From Plectrocnemia conspersa (lineage: Eukaryota; Arthropoda; Insecta; Trichoptera; Polycentropodidae): 64,000 nt of DNA. The position numbers were made by a program, and so were the translations under genes. How positions within the stretch are numbered: the first letter of the stretch is position 1; every line of letters begins with the position of its first letter. Below are positions 12,491 through 24,444 of the stretch, one piece after another. The notes beneath the pieces were generated by a model. It searched no databases, was not told the DNA's origin, and saw only the letters and a program-made list of their open reading frames with translations. Where the stretch lies: contig VTFK01000146.1 of NCBI GenBank assembly GCA_009617715.1, positions 868,001-932,000 of the forward strand, written 5' to 3'.

Positions 12491-13783
12491 TCTAAAATTG
12501 GCTTAATGCATATTTTATACAGTACAGATTATATATATATATATATAAATATCTATTAAAATAAATAACATAATAGATAATACATAATATTATATTAAAA
12601 TCATATATCATATTGCAGTTTTCTCCAATGTCCAAGTTAAATCTCATAAAAACAAGAGTTTGTTTATCTCTTTAAATGAAAATAAAAAGTCTTTAAATAA
12701 AATCAAAAATGATATAACTAAGTTTTTATTCATAAGAACATTTTTTTAGAATTCGTTGCGTTTGAATTATTAAAAAAAATCATTACAAAAATCAGTGATG
12801 ATTCGATTAATAAACATTAAAGTTTTCTGGTTTGTTTTATTAAACTAGATGATGTTTTGGAAATCGTTGCTAAAATAATTGATCATAATAAGAACAATAT
12901 AAATAAAATTAGCTTAGAATCTGCTTTATTTTATTTTTGATCGACATCTAAATAAAAAAACTATGGCATTCATATATAATTATTTCAATTAATATTTTTT
13001 AAATAATTTAACTTAAAGTTACTAGATTTTCTTAGAGTAAATGTCAAAGAATAAAGATCTGCTCTCAACAATTACTAAGACAAGAGACTTAAAATATATA
13101 ACGTAAATGTAAATTTGATATTTTTTTGATTTGATGTTTAAAAAATTCAAAGCAAAAGTATTCCATACCCTTGAATTTCAGCAATTTCAAGAATTGATGA
13201 TAGCTTAATTCTAAATAATATTATCAAAAAATGCATATCTATCTTGGTATTGCATATTGATAAAAAAAAAAACGCAATCGATACGATAACAAAAAAAATA
13301 TTATGACAAAATTTATTTTAGATACAGATTTCATAACAATTAAGCTAAAGCACGCTCATAAAATCGTGTGGGAAAACTATTAAAGTAATATAGGGTGACA
13401 TTAATTAAGTGGAACAAAAGCAATCTTTCGCGGCTTTTTTGCGTGTTTAGTGACGATCAATTAAATGGACAGGATATGATCATTGCTTTAGGAAATGTGA
13501 TTCAGGGATGTTTAACGCTTATTTTCTAATGCACATATCCTGCATTCACATATTGTGACCGTTATTTTTATTTATTGTACAAATAACAATCAACCCTATA
13601 AGATGTTATAAATATTTAAGGGTATATAACATCTCTCAAATACACATTTTCTAATATGTGGTAATGGGATCATAATTAAATAATTTAATCGTAGCTATTG
13701 ATGAAGCACACTTTTATTTTACGATTGTTGCTACGCAAAGTTCGTTGCTGAGTGAGTGACCTTAAAATAAATCCATACAGTAT
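12491..13783. other. Intergenic sequence, nothing recognised
   Basis: AT-rich sequence with no supported gene, RNA or repeat copy. Confidence 0.5.
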
Positions 13784-14106
13784 ATATCGATGGCTTAAAG
13801 TGTAATCTTTTGATACGAAAGTTATTAAAAAAATGCTCGCAAAACATATTTATAACACTGTGTTTATTAAATCACCGTCATTAAAAAGACTTTACAATGT
13901 CATCTCGTACCATTAATCAAAATACACATGCTAAAAATAATTTCCAAAATATCAAAATATACAGGAAAATTTAATATCAATATAATTTAAATATTATTTT
14001 ATTTCCCTATTTTCAAGCTATCTATTTGGTTTTTTGTTTCTCCTGTAACGTTATCAAATATGGATTTGATAACGTTACATAAGATTACACTTTAAGCCAT
14101 CGATAT
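13784..14106. mobile_element. MITE family M2, copy 1 (26-bp perfect inverted termini)
   Basis: The left end (13784-13809) and right end (14081-14106) are perfect inverted repeats that begin ATATCGATGGCTTAAAG. The flanks are TA-rich, so a TA target duplication as in Tc1/mariner elements is possible but not provable. Inside the right half is a perfect hairpin at 14045-14078 (GTAACGTTATCAAAT and its complement around a 4-base loop). There is no coding capacity. A second, right-truncated copy lies at 25508-25703. Confidence 0.8.
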
Positions 14107-14909
14107 TTTACATTGAATGTGTATTACCATTATATCGAAATTTATTTTTATCGATATATCTATATATCATATAAATATTTCTACTAATAATCGATTTTTT
14201 ATCGCAAATTCGTGTAATGTTTTGAGGAGTCTGTAACGAAGACTAACTGATACTAAGTGCAGTATGCCAACAGCAAATTCCGTTTCAAAAAATATTTCTA
14301 AGACGAGATATGTTAAACAGTAGTGTAGTTATCAGGTCAAATAGTTAAGATTAGGTTTGGGTTTGAACAGCATATGGACGTTTCGCAATTGGCAAATTGA
14401 GTTTCATCAACATTATTATTTTAGAGCAGTATATAATTTCAATAGCGTGTATCAGTTTAATTATATTTTCGATAGTAATATATTTCATCTAACCTGTGGA
14501 TATGATTCTGGGAATAGCTGATATAATTACTAAGTAGTCTAGAAAAACTTTTCGAGAAACAGAAGCTGCGCAACTTCTGAAAAAGTTGAAGAAAAACTTT
14601 TGAGTAATATCGAATGCCTTTTGATTTTATACACCAACTATACAACTATAGTTAATTTTAAAATTACAGTTGTAGATAATGTTAATTATATTGCTCTATC
14701 AAAGGTAAAATGATTTGAATAATATTTTAATTACAAAAACTATATTTTGGTAAGATAATATTTTTTTTCTGTACAGTTATTATTTTTGTATAAACATTTT
14801 TAAGAACACTATATTTTTTCACCTTCTGAAATATTTTTTGTTTAAAAAAACCGTACTGTCATAACGAATTTTTTTTACTGACAAAGTGGATTTTACTTGA
14901 TTAAAACAA
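14107..14909. other. Intergenic sequence, nothing recognised
   Basis: AT-rich. A stretch near 14345-14460 (GGTTTGGGTTTGAACAGCA, then TGGACGTTTCGCAA) resembles 44676-44760, which indicates a shared dispersed repeat. No gene is seen. Confidence 0.45.
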
Positions 14910-14917
14910 GATGTAGT

Positions 14918-15184
14918 CAGTGGCTTAGCTAGGGTATATGCAACCCAGGACGATCCTTAAAATTGCCCCCCCCCCCGATATTTTTTGCAGGGTCATAAAA
15001 TCAGCATTTCTTAAAATAATAAATTGGTTATTATTAAGCTCTTGTTATTCGTGGATTTATATATGTTTTAATGCATTCAGAGATAAGAACCACACTAGAC
15101 GATCCCATCGCGAATATGCCGCCCCTAAGCAAGTGCCGCCCGGGACGGCCCGCCCCCTCCGCCCCTCCCATAGCTACGCCACTG
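14918..15184. mobile_element. Non-autonomous hAT element with 8-bp target duplication (family H1)
   Basis: The element begins CAGTGGCTTAGCTAGGG and ends TAGCTACGCCACTG, which are imperfect inverted termini of the hAT type. It is flanked by a perfect 8-bp direct repeat GATGTAGT (14910-14917 and 15185-15192), the duplication length expected for hAT insertion. At 267 bp it holds no transposase. Its right half is strongly GC-rich (GCCGCCCGGGACGGCCCG). Diverged pieces of the same family occur at 34695-34779 and 61011-61119. Confidence 0.9.
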
Positions 15185-15192
15185 GATGTAGT

Positions 15193-17385
15193 AAATTTGT
15201 TGATTAGATAAATTATATTTTTATCAGGAGAATACAAAAACTGGTGTAATGAAGTTGCACAGCTAAATTTATGAACGCTTTAATTGACACTTAAAACACA
15301 AGAAACTCTCTATAAATATACTAAATACTAGGAATTTTGTCCTGAGATTTTCAAAAACAATCGTATTGAATGCCAGTAAATATTATTTTTAAAACAAAAC
15401 CTGCGATCATTATTAGATGAAATAATAATGAAATGTCATGCCTCAATAAGAAATGAAAACCAATAAATTAATATAACACAGAGGTAGAAATATTCTAAAA
15501 ATAGTATATTATACAAACTGGAGTCTCAAGAGATTTAAAATACAATTGTTGAACACAATTGAACACCTGCAAAATCAGGATATAACTTGCAATAATGAAA
15601 AAAGAAAACACAGAGGTAGAAAATAAAACACAATGCTTAATAATATGGTTTAATGTTTGCATTTTAAAATAAAACACAATGCTTGAAAAAAGGTTTAAAA
15701 TCACATCAAAAAAAATTCACTATAGTTTTGGGTCAAAAGCTTCCACTATGCAATTAATTTACATTTTTTTATAATATATTACATTGTAAAGATATTTGCT
15801 AGAATAGTAATAACAAATAGAATAGTTCAAGCGATTCTTATAATTAACCCATTCTCATAATAAAATATGTCAGTCAGTTCAGAGGTGGTTTCAAATTCCT
15901 TAATCTCAATAAAAGTATAATAACTAGATAACCGGTAGCTTTCACCCTGTCCATTATTTTGGCAATTGAGTAAAATAAGCATGTTGCAACTGGCATAGTC
16001 TCTAACTGTATTTATTGTTTTTAACGTATTTTTATTAAAATTATGTGCCTTTAAAAATTAATAAATCTAAAAAAAATATTTTTTAAAGTCTAGCTTACAA
16101 AACAATAAGTATGGATATCTTATGGATAAGTAGATACATATATATTCACGTATGCATAACTTCATTTGTATGCGAATATACACAAAAGCATATAAAAAAT
16201 AAAAGATAAATGGACCCGCCGACGCGGAAAGAAAGACAAATGATGTGAATCCATTACGTATTGACGTGGCCGTTGAAAATGCAGTAAGAGCATAATCAAA
16301 TCATCCCTCATGTCTCCTGCCACTATTTTTTCCGTCTAGGGTCACCCCACGGTCACTTTGGTTACACTGCCATATTTCTGCACCATCACTGCAATATTCA
16401 TAAAATTATTGATATTGAACTACAAGCATGCAAAACGCGTCTGGTGCTAAAAAAGCTCATTGAATTCGTTTTCCATGTATTGTGGATTATCATCATAATG
16501 TCTAACTCAATTGTCACCCCGATTATGGTTAAAACGGTTGAGTTATCGTCTCCAGTCCCCCTCGTTCCTTTTTTCGGATAAAAAATGAGGTCACATTGAA
16601 TTTTGATCACTATTTTCCTCTCTTTTCGTTTGGCTTCTGTTTGTTCCCCTAAAAGTTCAATTTTTGCTTAGGAAAAAATGGTAACATTTATTATGGGGTG
16701 ACTTTGACCCCCCGCGGAAGCGTGAGCCCTTAATTTAATTACGGTGTCTATTTTTTTCGATTATCGGATAGTGTGGGTTGTACATATAATTTGATTGTTG
16801 GTCATTAGATGTGTTTTTTATGTAAAAATAATACACAATCTAATCCGATCCATGGCAATATTTTTTATAACTGTATTAATACAGTAAGCTATCTTGTGCA
16901 AAAAATGTTTATGTGTTTCGCAACGGACAACTAAACAAATGTTCCAGGTAATATTCGATGCAGACACAACACAGATTCTCAAAGAGAAGTGTTAATATTT
17001 AAACTAAATATTATTTCTAGCTAAATTAAATGCTATAATCAATGTTGGTAATTATCATATTTAAAGCCTTTAAATATATATCCAAATTTATTTTGGAAAT
17101 AAATAATCTTAAATAATTTATACTCGGCTTAAATTATCTATACACAATATTTATCTTAAAGTTGTGTTAATCTAATCATATAGTGTTAAATACTTAAAAA
17201 ATCATATTTCAAATAAAATTAATATCTACTCATAAGCTGTGTATGACATATAAAAAATATATGTCATAAACAGTTTATTTATTATTATTGTGTATAAAAA
17301 AATCTTATTACTGATTTTATTTACAACGATTTGGGACAATATTTAAGCATCTAAATTATATTATAGTAAAAAATTTCATTATAAA
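15193..17385. other. Intergenic sequence with small direct repeats
   Basis: No supported gene. The words ACACAGAGGTAGAAA (15477 and about 15608) and AATAAAACACAATGCTT (about 15624 and 15667) repeat, showing local duplication. A GC-richer stretch at 16200-16740 holds several GGTCACCCC/GGGGTGACTTTGACC motifs in both orientations. It could be an old element, but I could not define ends. Confidence 0.45.
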
Positions 17386-17736
17386 CGAATGCGAAAAATG
17401 TTAAAACATTTATTAAAAATACAAAAATATAACTAATATATTATTAATAATTATATATTTATTTGGTAAGCAAAAGATTTTAAAGTCATTGTCTTTGCAT
17501 TTTTTTTTATGGTCAAATGTCTGAAGAAGTCAAACTAATATGTTTACTAGTCAATCATATATTGTCAAACAATGTTTTTGGAGTGGTAATAGAAAGCACC
17601 TGTCCCTTTTTAACACCTGCTCTGAATGCAGCTATGAATTTAGCGAATTAAAACCATTATTTGTGGTAAAAATAAGTAATAAATTTAATTTTTAGCATGA
17701 AAATATTTTGTGAGAATTCTTAAAAAAACTTTAATG
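17386..17736 (+). repeat. Tandem duplication, copy 1 (uninterrupted)
   Basis: A 351-bp unit starting CGAATGCGAAAAATGTTAAA and containing GTTTACTAGTCA, TTGTCAAACAATG, GTTTTTGGAGTGGTAATAG and TAGCATGAAAATA. It is repeated immediately downstream in copy 2, where a LINE-B insertion splits it. Copy 1 therefore shows the pre-insertion sequence. Confidence 0.9.
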
Positions 17737-19783
17737 CGAATGCGAAAAATGTTAAAACATTTATTAAAAATACGAAAATATAACTAATATTATTAATAAA
17801 TTCGAAATTTGTATATAGGATGTTACAATGCAGTAAAAAAATTTTCGTATTTTGCAAAAAATATCTTATTGTATGATTCATATAAAATTTCATGAAAAAT
17901 TTTTTTTTTATATTTATTTGGTAAGCAAAAGATTTTAAAGTCATTGTCTTTGCATTTTTTTCAAATGGTGGTCAAATGTCCGAAGAAGTCAAACTAATAT
18001 GTTTACTAGTCAGGAATAATAATAATAGGAACTAAATTAAATTATTTAATAAATAAGGCACTCTCCTTAGGAGAAATGCCTGAAAATTTAAAGATTGCTA
18101 CTATTGTACCTATACCTAAAATAAAAAATAGTAAAAAAAGTTGAAGAAATGAGACCAATCAACATGCTACCGTGTATAGAAAAAAATAATAGAAGAAGTA
18201 GTAATCAAACAATTAAAGGAATTTATTACTTCTCAAAACATAATATGTGAACAACAATCGGGATTCAGAGAAAAGCATTCCACTGAAACTGCATTACAAG
18301 TAGTGATAAATGATTGGCTGTTGGCTAAGGATACAAACAAAATCATTGGAGCAGTTTTCTTGGATTTCAAGAGAGCCTTCGAAACAATAGACAGAAAAAT
18401 AATGTTAAAGAAATTGGAGAGTATAGGTATAAATGATATAGTTTTAAGATGGTTTAATAATTACTTATATAAAAGAAAACAAAAAGTTAAAATAAATAAT
18501 GTATATTCTGAAGAGAAATTAGTGTCTTATGGAGTACCACAAGGGTCTAAATTGGGACCATTGTTATTTGTTTTGTATGTTAATGATATAGTTAATAACG
18601 TGAAAAAATGTAAAATTCATCTATTTGCGGATGACACATTAATGTATTGCATAGGTGATAACATTAAAGAAATTGTAAATAATTTAAATAATGAACTAAG
18701 TATATTAGAAATATGGTTAAAGAATAATGTACTTAAATTAAATGAGAATAAAACTAAATGTATGTTTATTAATTATAAAAATGTGTTAGATAATATTACC
18801 AAAATAGTAATAAATAACTCTAGTATAGAAATAGTGGATAATATAAAATATTTAGGAGTAATTGTTGATACAAAATTAAATTTTAAAGAACATTGTAATT
18901 ACATATTAAAAAAAAAATTAGTAGAAAAATAGGTTTATTATCTAAATTAAGAAATATATTAAGTATAAATAAAAAAAAAAAAAATTTATTAATAGTATAA
19001 TATTGCCCCATTTTTAATTATTGTGCAACACTATTAAATATGTTAAATAAATTAGATAAACAAATGTTGCAAAAAATTACAAAATTGGGCAATGAGAGTA
19101 ATCTTAAATAAAAAATAGATTAACTAATTGTAAAAGTATGATTGATAGATTAGAATGGTTGAATGTTCAAGAAATATTGAGTATGAATGTTTTAGTATTT
19201 ATATATAAGTTAGAAAATAATATGTTACCAGAATATTTTAATAAGTATTTAATAAGAAAATAAAGATGTACATAAATATAATACTAGAAATAGAGAAAAT
19301 TTAAAGATAATTAAGTATAAGAAAACGAGTACGGCTAGGGGAATTATGTACGGAGGTTTTGATTTATATAATAGTCTTTCAAGAGAAACTGAAACAGCAA
19401 AAAATATAACGGGTTTCATAAATGGAAAAAAAAAACACCTTCGTACATATAGAAATAAATTATAATATTAAGACTTTATTATTGTATATTTTTATTTTTT
19501 ATTTCTGTTATGTATTTTTTATATATTTTTATATATGTTTACTAAATTTGTTAGATGTAAAGATTAGCTATTAAGCTAAATAAATTAATAAAATAAAATA
19601 ATATATTGTCAAACAATGTTTTTGGAGTGGTAATAGAAAGCACCTGTCCCTTTTTAACACCTGCTCTGAATGCACCTATGAATTTAGCGAATTAAAACCA
19701 TTATTTGTGCTAAAAATAAATAATAAATTTAATTTTTAGCATGAAAATACTTTATGAGAATTCTTACAAAAGCTTTAAATTTC
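17737..19783 (+). repeat. Tandem duplication, copy 2, interrupted by LINE-B
   Basis: The left part is 17737-18012 and the right part 19601-19783. Relative to copy 1 it carries an extra stretch of about 105 bp at 17808-17912 and the LINE-B insertion at 18013-19600. Outside these the two copies differ by few bases. Confidence 0.9.
18013..19600 (+). pseudogene. LINE-B copy A: 5'-truncated non-LTR retrotransposon
   Basis: This is a reverse-transcriptase remnant. After a short 5' part with GEMPENLKIATIVPIPK-type sequence (from about 18077) and several frameshifts, an open frame at 18303-18932 carries DFKRAF (18363), GVPQGS (18531) and the catalytic FADD box (18624). Frameshifts in A-runs follow, then a C-terminal region with YNTRNRENL-like sequence ends near 19465. 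The 3' UTR ends in AATAAAATAAAAT repeats. A C-terminal NTR motif after the RT is common in CR1-group LINEs, so a CR1/jockey-type origin is likely. The ends are fixed by comparison with the empty duplicate at 17386-17736. High similarity to copy B (36287-37417) indicates recent activity, but this copy is non-functional. Confidence 0.85.
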
Positions 19784-20495
19784 TCTAAAAATAATAAATC
19801 GTCTCTTTTTATTTTTGTAAGAAGAAAAATTAGTTATCACCTTATGGTTTATATCCGTCGATAATCGTAAGTTCTTATAAAATTTGTTTTTTATTATATA
19901 TGTACCTATAATATAATCTGGAATATATATATTATATATAATTATTATAGATATGTTTTTTATCATTTGTTAAATAATTTATCATAAAATTGTAGCGATG
20001 TTCGTCAATTTTTTTGTATTAAAAAATGTTTAAAGTTAAAAATATCTGCGTATATAAATTCGTGTTTATTGTTTTGCGTCCATCGCCATTTTTGTTGCAA
20101 TATACGCAAAAAAATTAAAAGCAATTAATTAAAAAGTTTTACCCTTTCCATGATGACGTCACTTGGAAGCTATCTGGCCTTGTTAATACCTAGTAGTTAT
20201 TTTTGATGTCAGTCAACTGATATTTTATTTAGTTTAATTGGAATTATTATTTTTAAAACCACTCGTAGAAGCTATTTAAATAATCACGTTATTAAAAAAT
20301 ATAAAAATGGACTCTTTCTAAAAATATCATATCGCTAGTAAAATAAACAAATATAAAGACAAAAATTAATATGCACGAAAACATATATTATAATCTATAA
20401 ACACCATGCAGTGAAACATTTTATTTGTTAAAATGAATATTACAAATCTCTATTTTTGTATTAAAAGTGAAGCAAAAGCGTTTTTTAACACATCT
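19784..20495. other. Intergenic sequence, nothing recognised
   Basis: AT-rich sequence without a supported gene or repeat copy. Confidence 0.5.
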
Positions 20496-20499
20496 TTAA

Positions 20500-20988
20500 C
20501 CCCTTGAGTGGTGAGTTAATTTATACACATCTGTCAATTTGTTAGTGTACACCTGAGTTAATTTTACGTATTTATCCACAATTATTTCTGTTGTTATTTA
20601 TTTAATAAAATTTTATATTTATAGTATAGCATTTATAGTAAATTATAGAAAATAAAAATCATTGATTTTCAACGTTTTATTGCTTAATTTAATAATATAT
20701 TTTAACGCTTTTCTATTATTAAATTTATTTTACATATTTTACATATAGTATTCGGCTTTTGTGAAAATCAACTTAGAGGTTCTCAATTTGTTTTATAACA
20801 TTTATATCAAATATTTATTTCATTTTCTTTAATTCACTGTTATTATTTTATATAAAAAACATTCACATTAAATCAATTTAAAAAAAATCATTTATCAAAA
20901 TGTTTTTTTATTTTTTATAACTATCTGGGGTACCTAAAAATAATGAAAGATCGATCGCCGTACATGTACGGCGATACCGTTCAAAGGA
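20500..20988. mobile_element. TTAA-flanked element, piggyBac-like, copy 1
   Basis: The element is bounded by TTAA at 20496-20499 and 20989-20992, the target duplication typical of piggyBac-type insertion. The ends CCCCTTGAGTGG and CCGTTCAAAGGA are imperfect inverted termini resembling those of the element at 38761-38974. Near the right end is a perfect 22-bp palindrome, 20954-20975, containing GCCGTACATGTACGGC. At 489 bp it is non-coding. A related, partial, inverted copy lies at about 23830-24041. Confidence 0.7.
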
Positions 20989-20992
20989 TTAA

Positions 20993-22479
20993 GACTTGTC
21001 TTTTGAAATAAACCTTTTTTTATAATTATTTTGTGTGCATTACTTTAAATGCAAACGTGTGGCAAGAAATTTGTATAAAATTAAAACAAATAAGTCTTTG
21101 GCACGTTGTTGACCATTACTTTATGTAAACTGACTTCCATGAAATTATAATAATTCTATAATTTTGTTTAGTAAAATAATTTATTTTACCACAAAATGCT
21201 CAAAACTAATTTTTTTAAAAAAGATAGTAGATTAACATTACATAATATTTTTTTTTGTGTCTTATTAAAAAAATGCGACAACTGAAACACTATTGTATAT
21301 GTTTGTTGTATAGAGAGCATCAGTAATGATACATATTAAATACTTTTTAAGTAGAGAATAATATACTAAATTTATTAGATAGTAAAATATTATACATATA
21401 TTAAGTATATAAAAAAAATTATCAATACAAAATGATCATGACAGTACTAATCTTGAATAATGAATTGAATTTTTTCCATCCGAATTTACGGATATAAGAT
21501 ATATTATATATTTAATCACCTGATTTTGTACAAATCACCTGATCGCCGGTTTTGTATAAATCACCTGATAACAATGTATAAAAATGATTGATTTGCTCTA
21601 AAAGTTATTTTCTAAAACTAAAATTTTAACTTAACCACATTTAATCTACGGACTTATTTAAATAGTTTTTTATTTATATATTTTGCAAAATATAATATTA
21701 ACGTCAAACTAATATTATTTGATAGTACTTTCCACATATCATTTATAATGAAACAATAGGATATACATACGGATATGAAATATATTGTATGAGTAATAGA
21801 TCACCTGATCACCGTTTGATTTTTAGATAACATTTTAAAAATTGATCCTTATAATTACTTTTCTAATCTAAATCTATAATTCTATATCAAATTTAATTCT
21901 AAATATATACTTGTAAAGATTAACAATCTCAGTTCAATTTCAAAGCGCTTCATCCATTTAGTTCGGTGAGTCATCTATGTATAACTTTGTGGTCTACCTG
22001 CTCTTCCGATATTATCAACACAGGTATATCACTTATTCAGCTAATTCTAAAACAACCTAATAATAATAAAATACATATTCAGTGTCAATTGTTCTTTTCA
22101 TTCGGCAGCCGAACATAATTGGCCAATATTAAATTTTATGGCAGACTGTCCTTGAAAAATTATCGCTACAGCAACAAAAGAAATCTGACCATCGTTATCT
22201 GAGACGCATTGTGTACACATTGACACAGAAGAATTAACAAAGGGGCCTTACTATATTTTTTCATACTTTTACTTGTCGAACAAAAAATAAATCTCTTACC
22301 ATCTTCGATCAGAAGCTCTAAACTTAATTTGAAAAAAATCTGTACAATATATATCGAATTTTTGTTGCACTTTCTGCCTTTATTTATCTCAATTTTTGCC
22401 GTAAAAATTTCAGTCCTCAAATGCTCTTCTCGTGATTTCGTCATAGATAAATTGCATCAAGATGCATCAATTAAATTAA
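20993..22479. other. Intergenic sequence, nothing recognised
   Basis: AT-rich. The word AATCACCTGAT recurs around 21518-21570 and 21800-21825, suggesting short diverged direct repeats. No gene is supported. Confidence 0.45.
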
Positions 22480-22950
22480 AACCCCATTATCGGATTTTCG
22501 ATAGGGCCATGTGGTGCTCGCATACATTCGCTCCAAACCCCTGACCGAGTCTTGAACACGTGCAGTACGAAAACCGCCATAAATCAGCACTTGTCTACCG
22601 ACCATACTGTTCACTCAAAAGGGTCCGTTTTAGACCCAAAAAAATGGTCGTGCTCAAAAACAAAGATGCGTCATCCTCGCTCGGTCCACGTCTCTAAAAA
22701 AAAACTAGCCTCTCGCGTTATTATTTCTGGGAAACAGGTCCCAACTTCTCGGACCTGTCCTTCTCACCTGTTTTTGAGAGAAGAAACCTGTTGTGAGACA
22801 CGCCAACAAAAGGATACATTTTGACACAAAACAGCATAATACAGTACACGTGCACTGTTCAACAGGTACCTGTGCTGGCAGTTCCGTTTTGCCTTTTGTG
22901 AAAAGTTGCAGAGGAAGCCCCAAATTAATATTGTTGGCTTAGTACAGGTA
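22480..22950 (+). other. GC-richer block ending in a splice-donor-like site
   Basis: This block is clearly richer in G/C than its surroundings and carries open frames of up to 90 codons on both strands (for example 22552-22824 on +). It ends with TTAGTACAGGTAAGC, an excellent donor consensus (exon end at about 22947). It could be a non-coding first exon of a gene or long RNA. No matching acceptor or coding exon was identified, and the translations show no known motif. Confidence 0.25.
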
Positions 22951-23829
22951 AGCACCAACGAGAGAACATGTCAAAGCCTGTAAACAATCGGCAATTTTAC
23001 CTGGACTAATCTGTAGCTAAATATATATGTATACATTAGTACTTGCTCCTTTGCTTACTTATAAATTTTAATCACTAACCTTTTCATTTCTTATACATTG
23101 AAATAAAACAATTGTAAACATAAAATGGTTAAAATGTATTCTATTGTATATAAAAGTTTATTTGTAAATTATTATTATATTATCACTAAAAATATATTAG
23201 TGTAAATATTTTAAATAAAAACTCATTACATAAATTTACTCAAAGAAAGTGTGAATAATTGGAATAACTGTATCAGATTCTCGGATGCAATATATGAATC
23301 ACAAAGGTGGCTTGTTTTGTGATATATTTTCTTGAGGTTCAGAGAATGTAATTAATCAATCCCAGGAAGTCTCATGGAATCCATAAATTATTTATTATAC
23401 ATCCAAACAAATCACTGTTTCTTCTAAAAAATACAAAATCTAGATTTTTTGATATTACATTTTTTAAAAGATGAGTCAAATCGTTAAAATGATTCATTAA
23501 GAATTATGCTATTGTATTATACAACAAAAGGTAAAAAACTTACTTTAATAACATAGTATTATTTACAAGTGATATTGCTAATTAATTTAATTTCAATGTC
23601 TAGTATAAACTATTTACTTGAGTTGTTTCCGAGTTGAGGAAAAGTGGAATCTTTTATGTACAAATCAGCTTATTTTTAATTTCATTTCATGTTATCATTA
23701 CTAGTTTTTTTTAACATAATATTTTTTATCTTATATATACAGTTTGACCTTACTTTTTAATATGTATACATACTTAGATCTTTTATGTCCAAATCGGCTA
23801 ACTTATAAGATAAAAAAATATTCTGATTT
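22951..23829. other. Intergenic sequence, nothing recognised
   Basis: AT-rich sequence. Two related words (TCTTTTATGTACAAATC near 23651 and ATCTTTTATGTCCAAATC near 23779) show an internal duplication. No gene is seen. Confidence 0.45.
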
Positions 23830-24041
23830 AAGAAATATGTAAAATAAATTAACCAAATTTAGTAATAGAAAAGTGTTAAAATAAATTATTAAATCATACT
23901 AAAAAAAACAGTAATAAAACAAAATAAATGTTGAGAATCACTATTTTTTTCTATAATTTACTAAAAATGCATTATAAAATAATAATAAATAAATAACAAC
24001 AATTATGGAAAAATACGTCAAATTACTCAATACTTAAAAGG
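23830..24041 (-). mobile_element. TTAA element, partial inverted copy
   Basis: Read on the minus strand from TTAA (24042-24045), this follows the left half of the element at 20500-20988. Shared words in order are ACGTATTT, CAATT..TGTTGTTATTTATTTA, ATTTATAGTAAATTATAGAAA-like sequence, TTCAAC, and TTTTCTATTA followed by TTATTTTACATA. The similarity fades near 23830, so the far end is lost or strongly diverged. Confidence 0.65.
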
Positions 24042-24444
24042 TTAATTAATTATTAATTAATAAATATGTACGTATATATTTATATTAAATATTTATTAAA
24101 AATTGTTTAATAAATTATGAAAAGATCATGCTAAAAATAACAAAATTATTATTTTACTAGCCACTAATTTTATACGTTACACATAGAGGTATGTCTCTTA
24201 CATACAATAAAATACAATTCATTCTCACTAATCTGAAAATTCTGAGATCTAATGGGCGTATGATAAATTCACCCACAAAAAAATTAGAGAATATTTTAAA
24301 GCAGCAAAATAAAATATATATCTTTTAATGGACTTTGGCTAAATAAAATTAAATATTTTTTTTCAAAATAAAATGAAAATTCATACATACATATAGTTTA
24401 GTCATGTTTTATAAAAAAAAAACCGTAAGCATCTATTTTTAATT

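Noticed and set aside
14938..15237. Frames of 67-89 codons across 14938-15237
   Set aside because: They lie within a hAT element with defined ends and target duplication.
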